A DNA stretch of 64,000 bases. Source: Auanema rhodensis. Taxonomy: Eukaryota; Nematoda; Chromadorea; Rhabditida; Rhabditidae. Position numbers and translations under genes: made by a program. Under the pieces are notes generated by a model. That model did no database searches. It saw nothing but the letters and a program-made list of their open reading frames with translations, and had not been told where the DNA came from. The stretch is from NCBI GenBank assembly GCA_964057225.1, contig OZ059897.1:13888001-13952000 (forward strand), given 5' to 3'. Shown here piece after piece: positions 45,262 through 57,609 of the stretch; the first letter of the stretch is position 1, and each line of letters starts with the position of its first letter.

Positions 45262-45633
45262 ATGGTGCTACGACTTTTAACATGGAACATATGCTTTAAG
45301 ATATTCGACCTTTTTGGTTGTTGCCGTCCTAGACCGGCTAGAAACAACGCATCGTCGTTCAATCAAACAACAAGAGTAAGTGTTTTGTTTGTTATTTTCA
45401 AATTTATTCGTTTTATCAAAGATTTTAAATTACAGATTACAGAGATCGCGCAAAAGAACAACACAACCTCGAGATCGAGCAATGAGATGTGGATTCGTCA
45501 TCCGTATCAATATCGGTCTGTGATGGATCTCATCAATCATGTCATTAGCCAAGATGTGATTAGACAAGTAACAGTTGAATATATAACTACTAAGTATACA
45601 TTTACATCTCATAACTTGAAAAGGCTTCTTTGA
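45262..45633 (+). CDS. Small unknown protein
   Basis: Two exons (45,262-45,375 and 45,436-45,633) give 103 residues. The N-terminus MVLRLLTWNICFKIFDLFGCC is hydrophobic with Cys residues and could be a signal anchor or a membrane-associated helix; the remainder is polar, with NNTTSRSSNEMWIRHPYQYR. The 60-nt intron has a consensus gtaagt donor and an attacag acceptor, and is a multiple of three with no stop, so retention would give a 123-residue form. A ttttatag acceptor lies 2 nt before the ATG, supporting the start. GC content is above the flanks. I recognise no family; it may be nematode-specific. Confidence 0.55.
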   Translation: MVLRLLTWNICFKIFDLFGCCRPRPARNNASSFNQTTRVSVLFVIFKFIRFIKDFKLQITEIAQKNNTTSRSSNEMWIRHPYQYRSVMDLINHVISQDVIRQVTVEYITTKYTFTSHNLKRLL

Positions 45634-45936
45634 ATATTGAACACTATTTTGAAAAAAAATTTATCTGTACATGTACAAAAATTTGGTTTTAAACCCGTAA
45701 ATAAAAATATTATAAGGCCTTTTTGTAATTTGCTTATAACAATAGCTCAAAGCTATAAAAAGAAAAGAAGAAACTTACAGATACAAAACTAATGCAAAAT
45801 GATAAACAGATGACACAGAAAGTTCGAAACAACATTGAAAATTAGAAGCAAGCCAGCATAACAAACTTAGATAATATGAAATTTATCCGAATAATAAGAT
45901 TATCCCTGTTTAGAAAAAACTAATTTTATCTTAAAC
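45634..45936. other. Tail-to-tail intergenic region
   Basis: 303 bp between two convergent stop codons; probably both 3' untranslated regions. Nothing else seen. Confidence 0.5.
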
Positions 45937-48550
45937 TTAACGCTTAGATGGACCAATTAGCCTCATCTCATATAAACCACATTCATCTTGACTACGATCA
46001 ATTGGATTCAAATCTAACATTTTGGTGCCGACCAAAGGATCCCAGGATGATTCAGCCCATCCAGCAGAATTTCCTGAAGATCATGATTTGAATTTTGAGA
46101 AACTTTATTGAAAGACATACCTCTACCGAATATGGCAAAGACAATAGCACAAACCAGTAGAATCGCAGATGTTACTAAAAAGATTCGTAACCATTCTTTC
46201 AACGCACTAAAAAAAAGTGTTAATAAAGGATATGCTTGAAAATTGTACTTTTCTAGAACTAATGATCCAACCATCCATGGAAGAACCATATATGCAATTC
46301 CGAAACAAATGCCAAAAAATGTTATAATATATTTAGAATATGCTCTGTAACAATAAAACATTAATTATAGTCCGTGTTCATAATTCACCTTCCAACAAGG
46401 ATAGTAGAACGAAGGAATCCGGACACCATTAATCCAAGTGGTGCCAATGAAAGCAGTAAAGAAGTTTGAGCACTAAAAAAACATTTTTCATCTTTCTTTT
46501 AATATCATATTTATGTAGGATTAAAATTGAAAATAACTTACAATCCTGTCTTATCAGCATAGAATAAAATTGGTAAAGCCAATACAAAAATTGCTGTTAA
46601 AATGAAGGACATAGTGTTGAATATGCGTATTAGAATTGTTCTTGATGACACAGACATTCGATTTAAAAGTCCACTAACAATGAATATCAAGGGCTAAAAT
46701 TGGTTCTGATTAAATTGATTAACTTTGAATAAAAAAGCATACAATTCCCAAATACGGCAAGGATCCATATGTTCCCAAATGGTCAACCATAAACACTTGT
46801 TGGCATGATAAAAAGCTTGGCATATAAATACTGAACAAAGCTAAAACGAAGAAGAGCCCAAAAGCTGACATCCATATAGAATAAGCAGAAACAGAGCGCA
46901 GTAGAGTACAACAAGGTGTATCCATTACACGATTCTTTTTCAATTCCTTAAAATAATATTTTAATAACATTAGTGATTAGATAAGATATACTTTGACTTT
47001 TCCAGCAACAATTCTATTCAATTCGAGTCCATTAACCCATGGATGATCTTGAGGTAAATCACGATAGAAAATTAAGAATCTTAAACAAAATTAAGTAGAA
47101 AGATGAACAACGATTGATAAACTTACATTATCGAAAGTATAAAAGTTGGTACAGCATGAAGGATATAAATCACAGATAAAGCAACTTCATTGGAATATAG
47201 CAGCATAGTCAACGGCCAAGATAGAACAGGTCCAAGCTAAAATTGGTAGAAATAAAGTGAATAATTATAACAAGAATATTACAGTAATAAATAAAAACAT
47301 TGAAGTAAGAAAATAAAGTTGCTCTTTCAATGTTCCCCAGTTAGAAATCATACTACCCATCATTGGAAAGCTAATTGAAAAAGCTAATCCAAGAAGAAAA
47401 CGTACAATGGCTATAGCAATAGAATCTGAAAGATTTATTTTAAATTGAACAATAAAATACCGAAGCTTACTTATTAGTACCATGAAAGGCAAAACAACCG
47501 TTGAAACAGCAGACAAAGCTAATGCGGCAGCAAATGGGAATCTAACGCCAAAGGAACGAATAACGAGAATCCATGGAAATATTCCAACCAGAACACCTCC
47601 AATTAAACGAGATTATTAAGAAATTTAAAATTTTGAAAATGTTACCTAATCCCGGGGCTCCATAAATCATGCTGCGAACAACATACTTTCCCATGTTTAG
47701 TTTAGCCATAGAGACCTGCTCCAAGGAAGACCTGCAAATAAATCAAAATGGTTTTGTTTACATATTACTCAATGTTTTACTCGGTATCTTTATCTTTAAC
47801 AGCACTGAAATCTTCTTTTTCAATGTTTTGAATATCTTTGTCAGGATGTTCATATTTCTCAACAGCTTTTCGAACTTCTAAAAGGTAATAAAGTCAAAAC
47901 AGTGTAAGTTTTGGGTTGGATATACCTTCAAGAACAACATTTCTTGTCACACTTTGTAAGGGACTAGGTGTTGTGGTTGTTTTCTTTGTTGAAGTTAATT
48001 CAGGCGAAGCAGTTGTAGCTCGAACGTGTCTTGTTATAGGGTGACTTGTTTCTGGCTCAGGAGCTAGAGTCGGTAAATTTGTAAAGAAAACGAGACGTTT
48101 AGTAGTTGGTTTAGAAGTTGTTGTTGTGGGAGCAATGGTAGCTGCTATCCGCTTAGTTGGTGGAAGTATTGGATGACCGTCTAAATACAACATTTAATCA
48201 TCGAAAAGTAAAATAAGTCAAAATATAAAACTAGAACATAGATAGAAATACCTTTCCATTTATCCATAACAGTCTCATTAATTTCTCTTTTTGTTCGATC
48301 TGGAAATAAAATGAAGATTAAATAAGAAATCTGAAATAGGCAACTCACGATGCCAAGTGGTATACTCATGTAAACTGGTTAATGATGCTACAGGTTTCCA
48401 ATCATCAGGTAAATCTTCATCAAGAATAGCAGTTAAATTGAATAATATTAAATTAGCAAATAAAAATGAAACACTAAATATGCTCAGTAGTAGGACTAGG
48501 TGACGTACATTATTGGTAAAGCAACAACAACATGGCGGACTTCTCGCCAT
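45937..48550 (-). CDS. MFS transporter with Thr-rich loop
   Basis: About 12 exons encode roughly 640 residues. The start MARSPPCCCCFTNNVRHLVL has a Cys cluster that could be palmitoylated, then a first membrane segment. A long soluble insertion follows, with a Thr/Pro-rich, mucin-like stretch (about 47,930-48,180; TTTTSKPTTKR, KKTTTTPSP) probably lumenal or extracellular and O-glycosylated. After it come about eleven hydrophobic segments with MFS character, including GLAFSISFPMMGSMISNW and GVRFPFAAALALSAV. The layout resembles nematode MFS proteins related to SLC17-type anion transporters, but no substrate can be inferred. The protein ends in a polar tail with LIGPSKR. A ccatttcag acceptor lies 1 nt before the ATG. 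The intron ending ttggag has an unusual acceptor. Confidence 0.8.
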
Positions 48551-51062
48551 CCTGAAATGGAAGAAATTGAATAAAAAACAGAAAGCATGATGTCAAAATT
48601 AAGGTTAGAAAGATAATATGGAAATCGATTAGAAGCTAGTAGTTGTAATCGGAGAATATTCTATACGAAGTCCATGAAAACGTACTAGGCTCAAGATGAA
48701 AGTCAAGATGTCAAATATACCGTTAAATGAGAAAAAATAGAAAAGCTGAAGTTGAAAAATGAAGGTAAACTTTTTTAGAACATTAGAGTAAAGCAGAAAT
48801 ACAGAGATGCATAAGCGAGTTCCCTTTGTACTTGTTGTTCAGAATTGAAAATTAGTCATTCATGATTAATAACATTGCTAAATTTGGCAACAGAAAATAT
48901 ATAAAGATCCCTAAAAATATAAAGTATTATGAGTCTATCCTAAGCATGATAACCAATATGAATGTTAAAAATAAATATAAAACAATAATTTTGATAATAT
49001 TTAGTTATGACTTGATTTAGTAAGAGTCTATTCTACGTGGGCGCCTGAATCATAAGTAGTACAGATGGTAAACAGATAAAGAAAAGGAAAAAACCCATTG
49101 ATATAAAATATTACTTCATTAAAAATATTTAAAAGATGCAAATGAAGAAAAATTCGTTTTAAAAACAGATTCCGTCAATTTTAAAGCTTTTTTTTTCTTT
49201 CATGGTAGTTCGAACAACTGGTCTACTCAGCATGAGAAAAAGACGGTTTAAAGAAGAGATGGAAGGATTTGAAATTGCTAGCCTTAAGAGCAACAACCAA
49301 ACATTCATACATAAACAATGTTTTCAGCATAAAATCAATAAAATATCTGGAACTATGTGTTCCTTCACAAACAAATAAAAGATTTAGCAACAGATACAAC
49401 ATCTTTAATTTTTAAATTAGAAACATGGCGAGGAACGCCCGAAAATAAGGACTAGTATACGTTATTCTAAAACCTTCTGATTCCAACGTATTACCAAATG
49501 CATAGAAAGTTCACGCAAAAAAAAATAAAAGAGTCAGTCATTTTCCTAAAATCTTGGACAAAGAACGGTTGCACTGCAGCAACGAAGCACAGCTGTTAAA
49601 ATAACAGGCAATAACTCTTGTGAAAACGAAATAACTATATAACATGATACGATATTCATTACAAATGACAATATGTTGATGAAGATATAGCTGTCTCTGC
49701 CATAATTATTTCAAAAAACGCACTAGTCATGTAATAAACTTATTTACTGGAGCAATGAGTTTTTGGTAATAGTTAAAATTCATGAATATAGAAAAAAGTT
49801 AGAACGCCCTTATTACGCAGTAAAGGGCAAAAAAAGAGTTATAACTAAATGAAAGTTCTAAAAGCATTGAAAAGAGCATTTTAACTAGATGAAGAATTTA
49901 GTTAAAAATCGATAGTTTCAGTATAAAACATGAATCAGAAAGTATACAGATAAAATATGGTAAAATTTGTAAGATAAAGCCATGATTATTGAAGTCATAT
50001 TAAACATTAAAAATCAATAAAAGGTACCTCAAACTTTACATATTTGCATTTGCATATACATATACATATACATAAAATGATTATAATAGAAACCTTGAAT
50101 TACTTATTATCAACTAGAACAAGTGAAACTAATATAAGGAATAATGATAAAACTTTTAGAGGAAGTAGTGAGTTTAATTTGAAGTTAGGAGAATTTTAAT
50201 TTTGAAAATTTGAAGGACCATTATTACAAAGTGCAATAAATTTATATGTTTTAATGTTTGAAAAACAATATTGAATATGAGAACAAGTAAAACTTTAATT
50301 GTGAGTTTTTCATAGTTTATTCTAGCATAAGTAAAGATTAAAAAACTCATTTTTTATATTTACCACAATCATGAATATAAATTGTAGCGTTATGCTATAG
50401 TTTCTCTGGGTCGTTGAACTGTACGGATGGGACAGAACCAGAGAAACATACAGTAACGGCATGAGGTTAGAGATAGAGAGGAGAAATGAGAATGTAGTTA
50501 TGAACTACCTTTTGTATAAATGAATTACCTTTTGAGAGTATTTTAAAAGGTTTTAAATTTTTTTTGTAATATACTCAGCCATTAATGATATTTATAGAAT
50601 AGTGAATGAACAAAGGGAAATACGAAAAAAAAATTTATTACCGTAATTTCCAGATGAAAGGTAACAGAGCGTAAGAAATAAGATGGTGATTATGGAATTG
50701 AGGGCCAAAATAAGACATTTTAATGAAAGATAATTCTATATTTAGTATAGTTAAGAATGAAAAACATATTTCGAAACTCTATTAGAGAGAATTAATGTTC
50801 ATAAATTGCTGTGTTCTAATATTTTTCTTACGAAAGAGCCTGAAAAAAATATAAACATTTACAAACACATCCGATACATGCAATATGGATTTATGACCTA
50901 AATGTGATAACTAAAAAGTATTTGTAGGAACGTCAATATATCACTACATATATATTTTTTATTTTATTTGAATTTTGTACGTAATAGTTGATCCACAAAC
51001 TTAAATAGTATCTATTAAACTTTTTTTTTCATTCTTATCTGTGCCATTTGATAATTCTTAGG
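48551..51062. other. Divergent intergenic region
   Basis: 2.5 kb of AT-rich DNA between the transporter and the basic-protein gene. No coding signal or structured repeat recognised. Around 50,400-50,480 there is a GC-richer patch (tctctgggtcgttgaactgtacggatgg) of unknown meaning. Confidence 0.5.
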
Positions 51063-51845
51063 ATGGAATCACCTTTAACTACAAACAAATGCAGATCTTT
51101 TAAAATGAAAAATGCCAGAAAAAGAAATATAAGGATACATAGTCTGGTATATTTGAATTCTTTACATTTAAATAATTTTTAATACATTTTCATTTACAGC
51201 TATCTACAACACCTTTTGGCAAAAAAATTAAAATTTCTGGAAATCGCAGAACTTTGCGTGAGGGATTCATTTCTAAATCCAAAGCATATTCTCATCCAAT
51301 GATTAAGAGAATGGTTTTAGAAGCACAAGCTATGTCACGATTAACACATGAAGGTCTATTTGCCTTTCAGTATGTGTTTTAATCTTTATTATACAGAATT
51401 AGAGCCAAAGATATCAAATACTATGCAAGAAAACGTTTTTCAAACATTTGGCAGGACGCGATCTCAGACTGCAAGACATGCATTACTTCCTGGATTGGAT
51501 TACACAGCTAGTGAAAATATATCCGTACAACGAGCAACTAATTTGTAAGTCTTAATCTTTTGAATATAATATACTTATTTTGGGTTTTTAAGATATAATG
51601 AATTAGTATCTGAATGTGTAGAAGATGTAGATGATTATATAGAACTTTGTAAAAGAGGAAGGAAGATTGAAAAGATATCAGCTCATCTTAAAGCTTCGTC
51701 TCGTTCTGGTCGTCATCGAAATGCGATAGGCACTTCTTTAACTTCCATTAGTACTCCTCCAGTAAGTAGAACTCCGGATATGAATTATCTTCAAGATAAA
51801 GTTAATGAGGAATGGGTTTATTACTTAGCTGAACAATTATCTTGA
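51063..51845 (+). CDS. Unknown basic protein
   Basis: Four exons join in frame to about 200 residues. The N-terminal half is strongly basic (KMKNARKRNIRIHSLSTTPF then GKKIKISGNRRTLREGFISK), the C-terminal half mixed and Ser/Thr-rich with TSISTPPVSRTP, resembling proline-directed kinase sites, and ending in a likely helix (DKVNEEWVYYLAEQLS). No signal peptide or membrane segment. Small basic proteins with TP/SP clusters are common among chromatin or chromosome-segregation factors, which is only a suggestion. An attcttag acceptor lies 1 nt before the ATG, consistent with trans-splicing. I recognise no family. Confidence 0.7.
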
Positions 51846-52569
51846 TAATATTTTAATTTATGCATTTTATATAATCACAGTGCATGAATTTTGCACGTTT
51901 TATGAAGATATTCTATTAGAACAAAAAAAAACAGAAAAGGGAAAATTATTTCGATAAACTATTCATAGGTTAAAACAAGATTAATAGATAATTGTACATA
52001 TATATTAATCACATTAATTATAATTAATTGTATTACATTTTAATTTATATACACCTAAAAGTAATGCTAGTTAATGTTATTTAATGTATTTATCTCAATA
52101 AATTTGTACTTATTAATATTTTTCTAAGATATATATAAGAAAATTCAAAGAATCGATCAAACTAGAAAATGTATAGTGAATTTCACTAAAAGAGGAAAAC
52201 TATTTCGTTGAAAGAAGAAAAAACATTATTAATCAACTCGAAACCTTTTAAAGAGGTTAATAACGACTATTACCATGGCCTTCAAACATTATGTTGTGTT
52301 TTAGGGATCACAAGGTTTTTTTTTAAATTTAAAAGGCCAAACAGATTAACCTATCATGAATCTGTAACAATAATGAAAAATTAGCTTTCATGAAATATTT
52401 CTTTTTATTTGTAATTATGTGTATATTAATTTAAAAACAAAAGCATTCATGCACTTCAAAGTATTGAGCTTTCAGTGATGTATACAACATATAACTTTAG
52501 GTTTGATATTGAATAATTTGTCTTAAATAGTGTTACTTTAGTTAAATATTTTATTATTACAATTTATAT
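51846..52569. other. Tail-to-tail intergenic region
   Basis: 724 bp of AT-rich DNA between the stop codons of the basic-protein gene and the P450 gene. No gene seen. Confidence 0.5.
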
Positions 52570-54592
52570 TTACATTACAGATGAAATAGGTACAAATCTC
52601 ATGTCAAAATTTGCAGGAATATTGAACATTGCTTCCGGACAAATTCCTTTCATTGGAGGAAGATCTCCAACTGGTTGGAAATCATATTTTGATAATAAAT
52701 TTCCAAGTAACTATAAATGATTCTCTTAATTATATTTTTATTATGTGTAGTTACCAAATAAATCTCAGCTCGTGCTAAGGATTCTCCAGGACATGCACGC
52801 TTACCAATGCCAAATGGAATAATGTGCTGTTCCAATTTATCTTTCTTAGAAAAACGTTCAGGATCAAACTGAATTTTAATAATTGTATATAGTTTATAAG
52901 ATTTAGAAAACCTTATCGGAATCTTCAAAATACTTTTCTTCAGTCATTATTAAAGCTATTTCAGCTGTTATAGGAACACCAGGTTCAACAATGTAATTAT
53001 CAATTTGAGTTCGTTCCAAGGCTTGCCGAAATAGATTTATAGCCAAGAGATTAGCATGACGTTGAATTTCCTAAAAAGAATTGATGAAAAACATTTTTTG
53101 TTCCGTAATTTTACCAATGTTGTAGCATGGAAATAGGGTGTTTCACTTCTATCCTTCAAAGATAAATGTCTATTACCATGTGTTACACGATGGATCTCTT
53201 CTCGAGCTTTTTGAGCTATCTTACAATTCAATAAAATTAATTTAAAAACAAAAAAAATGAAAAAGAACCTCTGGATGATTCAAGAAATAAGTAAATCCAA
53301 ATACTAAAGTAGTACTTGTTGTTTCTAGTCCAGCGTTCCATAAATCCATAAGATTAGTCACTAATGCTTCTTCACTGTAAGTAAAATATGATAATATTTT
53401 AAGAAAAATTGAGAACAAACTTGAAGTATGAGTTTGGATTATCTTGTTCCATTTCTATTTTTTTCAAATACGCATCAACATAATCAGTTCCTTCATCAAC
53501 AATAATATGATCTCCTTTGCGAATAGCTTCTGTTCTTAAAATTAATTTTTCAATATTTATAAATTCAAATTCGATTACCTTTCATTCACTTGATTAGCAA
53601 TAAAATCCTTAAGATCGTCAACAGATTTTAACATAGTTTCATATCTAGTTTTAATTATTGGTATGCTCATAATCCATTCTGGTATAAATAGATCAATCAA
53701 ACTTAAGTTGGCTGTAGCATCGTCAAGTTTCTTTTTTAATACAAAAAATTCTTCTTGATTATGCTTAAATGTGTTTAGTTTATAGTGCCAAAACATTAAA
53801 TATATGTTTACCTTTTCAAATCGAACTGAAAAAAGCATTCTGTTTATAATACTTCCAACAAGTAAATCTACAAATTTTCTGATTTCCGTTACATGCTTAC
53901 TATCATTTTTAATATTTTTGTCAAGTTCAGCAGATCTGTGTTATCATAAGTTTATAAAATACAACCAAAATAAATGAATACCGTAAATCAAATTCCATCA
54001 TAATTCGATCTTCTATTAAATTCCTTCCAACTCCAAAGTTTCTAAGTGTTTGAAGTGTGAATCTTCTTTGATACATCCAATTTTCTCCATTAGATAACAC
54101 TATACCTTGTTCTCCTAATTTGATAAATAATAATATTGTTTTTTCAAATATCTGTATATACCTCTCTTATATTGAAATACAAAAGGAGACCATCGATCAG
54201 CAAAAGTATTTCCTTTCTTAATCATAAGATCATGAGCTCGTTCCAAGCTTGCAATATGAACGGTTGGTAGTGGTCCTATCCAAATTGTAAAAATATCTCC
54301 ATATTGCTATATAATATTGTTATTATTTTTATTTAAATAAAATTGTAAATATAATACTTGTTTGAATATATGCATAGCTTTAACAGTAGACCCAGTTCGC
54401 ATAATATAATAACCAAATTGTGGAAGATTACCCAAGATATGTAATGGAAAAGGACCTTAAGAAACAAATATATAAATATATATTAACCTTCAAAAAATAT
54501 AAAATTAAGATACCTGGTGGTAATGTTGATCTTTTTTTCAAAATATATAAATAATATAAAGTAAATGAGAATATGAAAATGTAGATGAACAT
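52570..54592 (-). CDS. Cytochrome P450
   Basis: About 11 exons encode roughly 490 residues of a microsomal P450. The N-terminus [21 protein letters not shown] is a membrane anchor followed by basic residues and the proline hinge LPPGPFP. The I-helix has [11 protein letters not shown] (oxygen activation), the K-helix has EIQR (ExxR), and the heme-binding loop is [17 protein letters not shown] with the cysteine ligand. The C-terminus ends [10 protein letters not shown]. Features fit the CYP2-like clan common in nematodes (C. elegans CYP-33 and relatives), acting on fatty acids or xenobiotics at the endoplasmic reticulum; the substrate is unknown. A cattttag acceptor lies 16 nt before the ATG. 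All introns seen are GT-AG. Confidence 0.93.
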
Positions 54593-55886
54593 CTCTGATT
54601 TGCTGTTTCTAAAATGATATATAATATAATAAATGATAATTTACTATATATGTACATATATACAAATATTTTATTCGAAAAAAAACTGTTCATTCTTATT
54701 TAATCATTTTAATATATATTATGAATCATATTTTCCTATTTATATAATATTTTGAAGACATGTTCATTCTTGTTTAACACTAATTATTTCAAAGATGCAC
54801 ATTAATGAACAACGTATACACAAAGAGTCACATTCTTTTAAAGATATCAGTATATATAATCTTGTTTTTTTGTTTATTAAATATTAATTTGTTTTTATAA
54901 AACTATTGTTTAGTTTTAAATATATCATATATATCATATATATATACATGTACATATGTATATATCTGTATATTAAGAGAAATTATTCATGAGTAAATTA
55001 AGGTTTTTTGAATTTTTAAAAAAAACTAATTTACTTTCAAATAAAATTTGATAAGGAATTTAAAACATGATCTTTGTACATATTATCATAGAATAAAAAA
55101 TATTTCTTATCAAAATTTCTAAATGGAATTAGATAATATTGCAAAGAATAAGAATATTGGAAAAAAAATTTAATAAGCAGAAGTTAAACATAAAAAATCA
55201 AAAAAAAGCAGACATCATATTGAAAATATATCAGTTTATTACAATAAAATATGTCTGCTTATAGTGATAAACAAGAAATTGCTAATAATAATTTAATTAT
55301 AATATAAGAACTTGTTTTTCTATAACTTACAATTAATTATACATATGTTTTATATGTACATATATACAATATACATATGTATATAGATTTATTAATTATT
55401 TCTTAAAAACTAATAATTTCACTTTTTTTTGACATTCAATCATCTTAATTATATTTATACTATTAGTTTTATATATGTATCTCCAAATATAGTAAAACTG
55501 ATGACGATGATGATGATGATGAAACATGGGTTGGGAGAAATTCTGGATTTTGGAGCTAAGCGATTAACGTTTTCCTGTCTAGGGCAATTCTCGTTGCGCA
55601 ACATGAATATAGTAAGTAATACTCAAAACTAGAATAATCATTTCACTTTTATTTATTTTATTGTATTGTGTATGTTATTGAAATATTCTCAGAGTAATAG
55701 TTAGTTAAATAAACTTTATTCAATGTTCATATATAGTATATACCTCTAGTATATAGTATATCTATTTGTTTTTAATATATTATCCTGTATTAAACTATTA
55801 TTAATCAATATGAATTAAATATATTTAATATAAATAATATATTATTTTCTTTATTTATTCAATTGAATTCAATTTCAGATATAATC
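54593..55886. other. Divergent intergenic region
   Basis: 1.3 kb, extremely AT-rich with alternating purine-pyrimidine stretches (atatatacatgtacatatgtatat near 54,935-54,965). It contains one GC-richer island (55,523-55,611) ending in a consensus donor, listed in the findings. Confidence 0.5.
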
Positions 55887-57400
55887 ATGAAGATATTATT
55901 TTGGACATCTATTATAAGGTAATGTATATATTTCTTTTTTTATTTATAAAAAAATATTTTTATATTTTAGTATTGTTCATTCACAATTCTTAGGAAGTTC
56001 ATTATTTAATGCTTTATCTAATTATAATGATAATGATATGTGTCGATATATTTCTTGTCCATTTGGTCAATATTGTTGGAATGGTAACTGTATAAGTAGC
56101 GCAGCTTCAACTGGCAACATGAGGTAAAACTATCATAATTATTATTATTTTATATAAATAATTATATTATATCTTTATTAGATATATTGTATTATGTATT
56201 CAATAATTGCCTCAAGATTTTCAGAAGTATGGGCGGATTAAGTGCTTTAACTTCTGCTGCTTCATTATATGGTATGAATGCAAATAGAGGTATAAAACTT
56301 TTTGAACTTTTACATCTAGTTTGAGACTAACTATATTGAATATATATATATATATATATGTGCATATAATTTGATATAATATTTATTTTATGTTTTCGTT
56401 CTCGATTCTTAAAAAAATGACTACTATTATTATGATCAATTATTCAACATTCTGGCATATCCGGTTATGTAAAGCTTATTGGCCAAGAATGAACACGCTG
56501 TTCAAGCCAATCTAGATTTCTGATCTAACTGTACTGTTATAAAAAAATTTTTTTTTTAAAGTTTGGAAAAAGCGAAATGTAATAAAATACTTATTAAAAA
56601 TATAATTATTCCAGGTTTAATGGGCACATTAGGATACGGCAATGCTGCTTCTCCATATGGTTCAGGAATGGGTATGGGAATGGGAATGGGAATGGGTATG
56701 GGCATGGGAATGGGCCAAGTAAATGGTAATTAAATCAAAAACTTTAATTAAAACTTATTTTTGTGTGTTATATTCAAATTTATATAATTCAACTGTATAG
56801 TTAATTATACATGTAAATGAAATGATGTAATAATTTATGTGAAATATTTTGCATCTGGTTGAATGACATAATTTGAAAACAACATGTTCAACTGTTTTAA
56901 AACTTTTATTTTTATTTATTAAGGTTTACAAGCATGTAGCTTGATGCAACAATGCTTAAATGGACAAATTTGTGTTAATGGATATTGTAGTAGAAGTAAT
57001 GTGGCATACAGTGGCAGTCAAATAATGCCTACTCAACAAAGTATATTGTTTTCTTTTTTTTTTAACAAAAAAAAATATTTTATAATCAAAATATTTGGAA
57101 AATTAAATATTTTGTTTTAGGTTGTGCTACTGGAGCCGTTTGCCCTGTGGGTCAATATTGCATTGGTGGAGTATGCATTGCAAACGCTATGTCTACTACA
57201 TTTGGTTAGAAATATGTGTTTTTTTTTCTGAAAATTACAAAAATAAAAAAAAACAAATGACAATATAATGAAATATTAAAGTTTTATTTGTATAATTCAA
57301 CCTTGTTATAGCATGTCAGAATGGAATATCTTGCCCAATGGGAATGGTTTGCCAACTAGGTCGATGTCTTCATAATGGATTTCCTCTATTAGGCAAATAG
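55887..57400 (+). CDS. Secreted Cys-rich protein with four repeats
   Basis: Seven exons encode about 210 residues. A short signal peptide ([15 protein letters not shown]) is followed by four copies of a compact Cys motif of the type C-x4-5-C-x2-G-x2-C-x2-G-x-[54 protein letters not shown] and [18 protein letters not shown]. Between the first and second copies lies a Gly/Ala/Ser/Tyr-rich linker with eight consecutive Met-Gly units. Each later repeat sits in its own exon with phase-1 borders, so the gene grew by exon duplication or shuffling. The motif recalls EB-module and other short Cys modules of nematode extracellular proteins. The product is probably secreted, perhaps matrix or cuticle. 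A atttcag acceptor lies 10 nt before the ATG. Function unknown. Confidence 0.8.
56668..56715 (+). repeat. Hexanucleotide repeat encoding (Met-Gly)8
   Basis: Eight tandem copies of ATGGGN within the fourth coding exon of the Cys-rich gene. The third Gly base varies (A, T, C), so the repeat is not perfectly pure and may be maintained at the protein level. Confidence 0.85.
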
Positions 57401-57609
57401 AAAAAAATTCTTTAATTGAAGGTTATTGTATATATGAATTTCTTTAAATATAATCCATAATATTCATTATATATTTGTATAAATAATTGGGAAAACATTT
57501 TATATTTATATTTTATTTTTGTTCAAGTAATTAAATAATTTAAATATATTTGTTGTAATTTAGTCATAGTATTCGCTTTATAGTTATATACTGGATCAGT
57601 TAAATCATA

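Noticed and set aside
56400..56530. Partial inverted repeat around attggcc...gccaat in an intron of the Cys-rich gene
   Set aside because: Only about six paired bases at the ends; no target duplication or repeat copies in the window.
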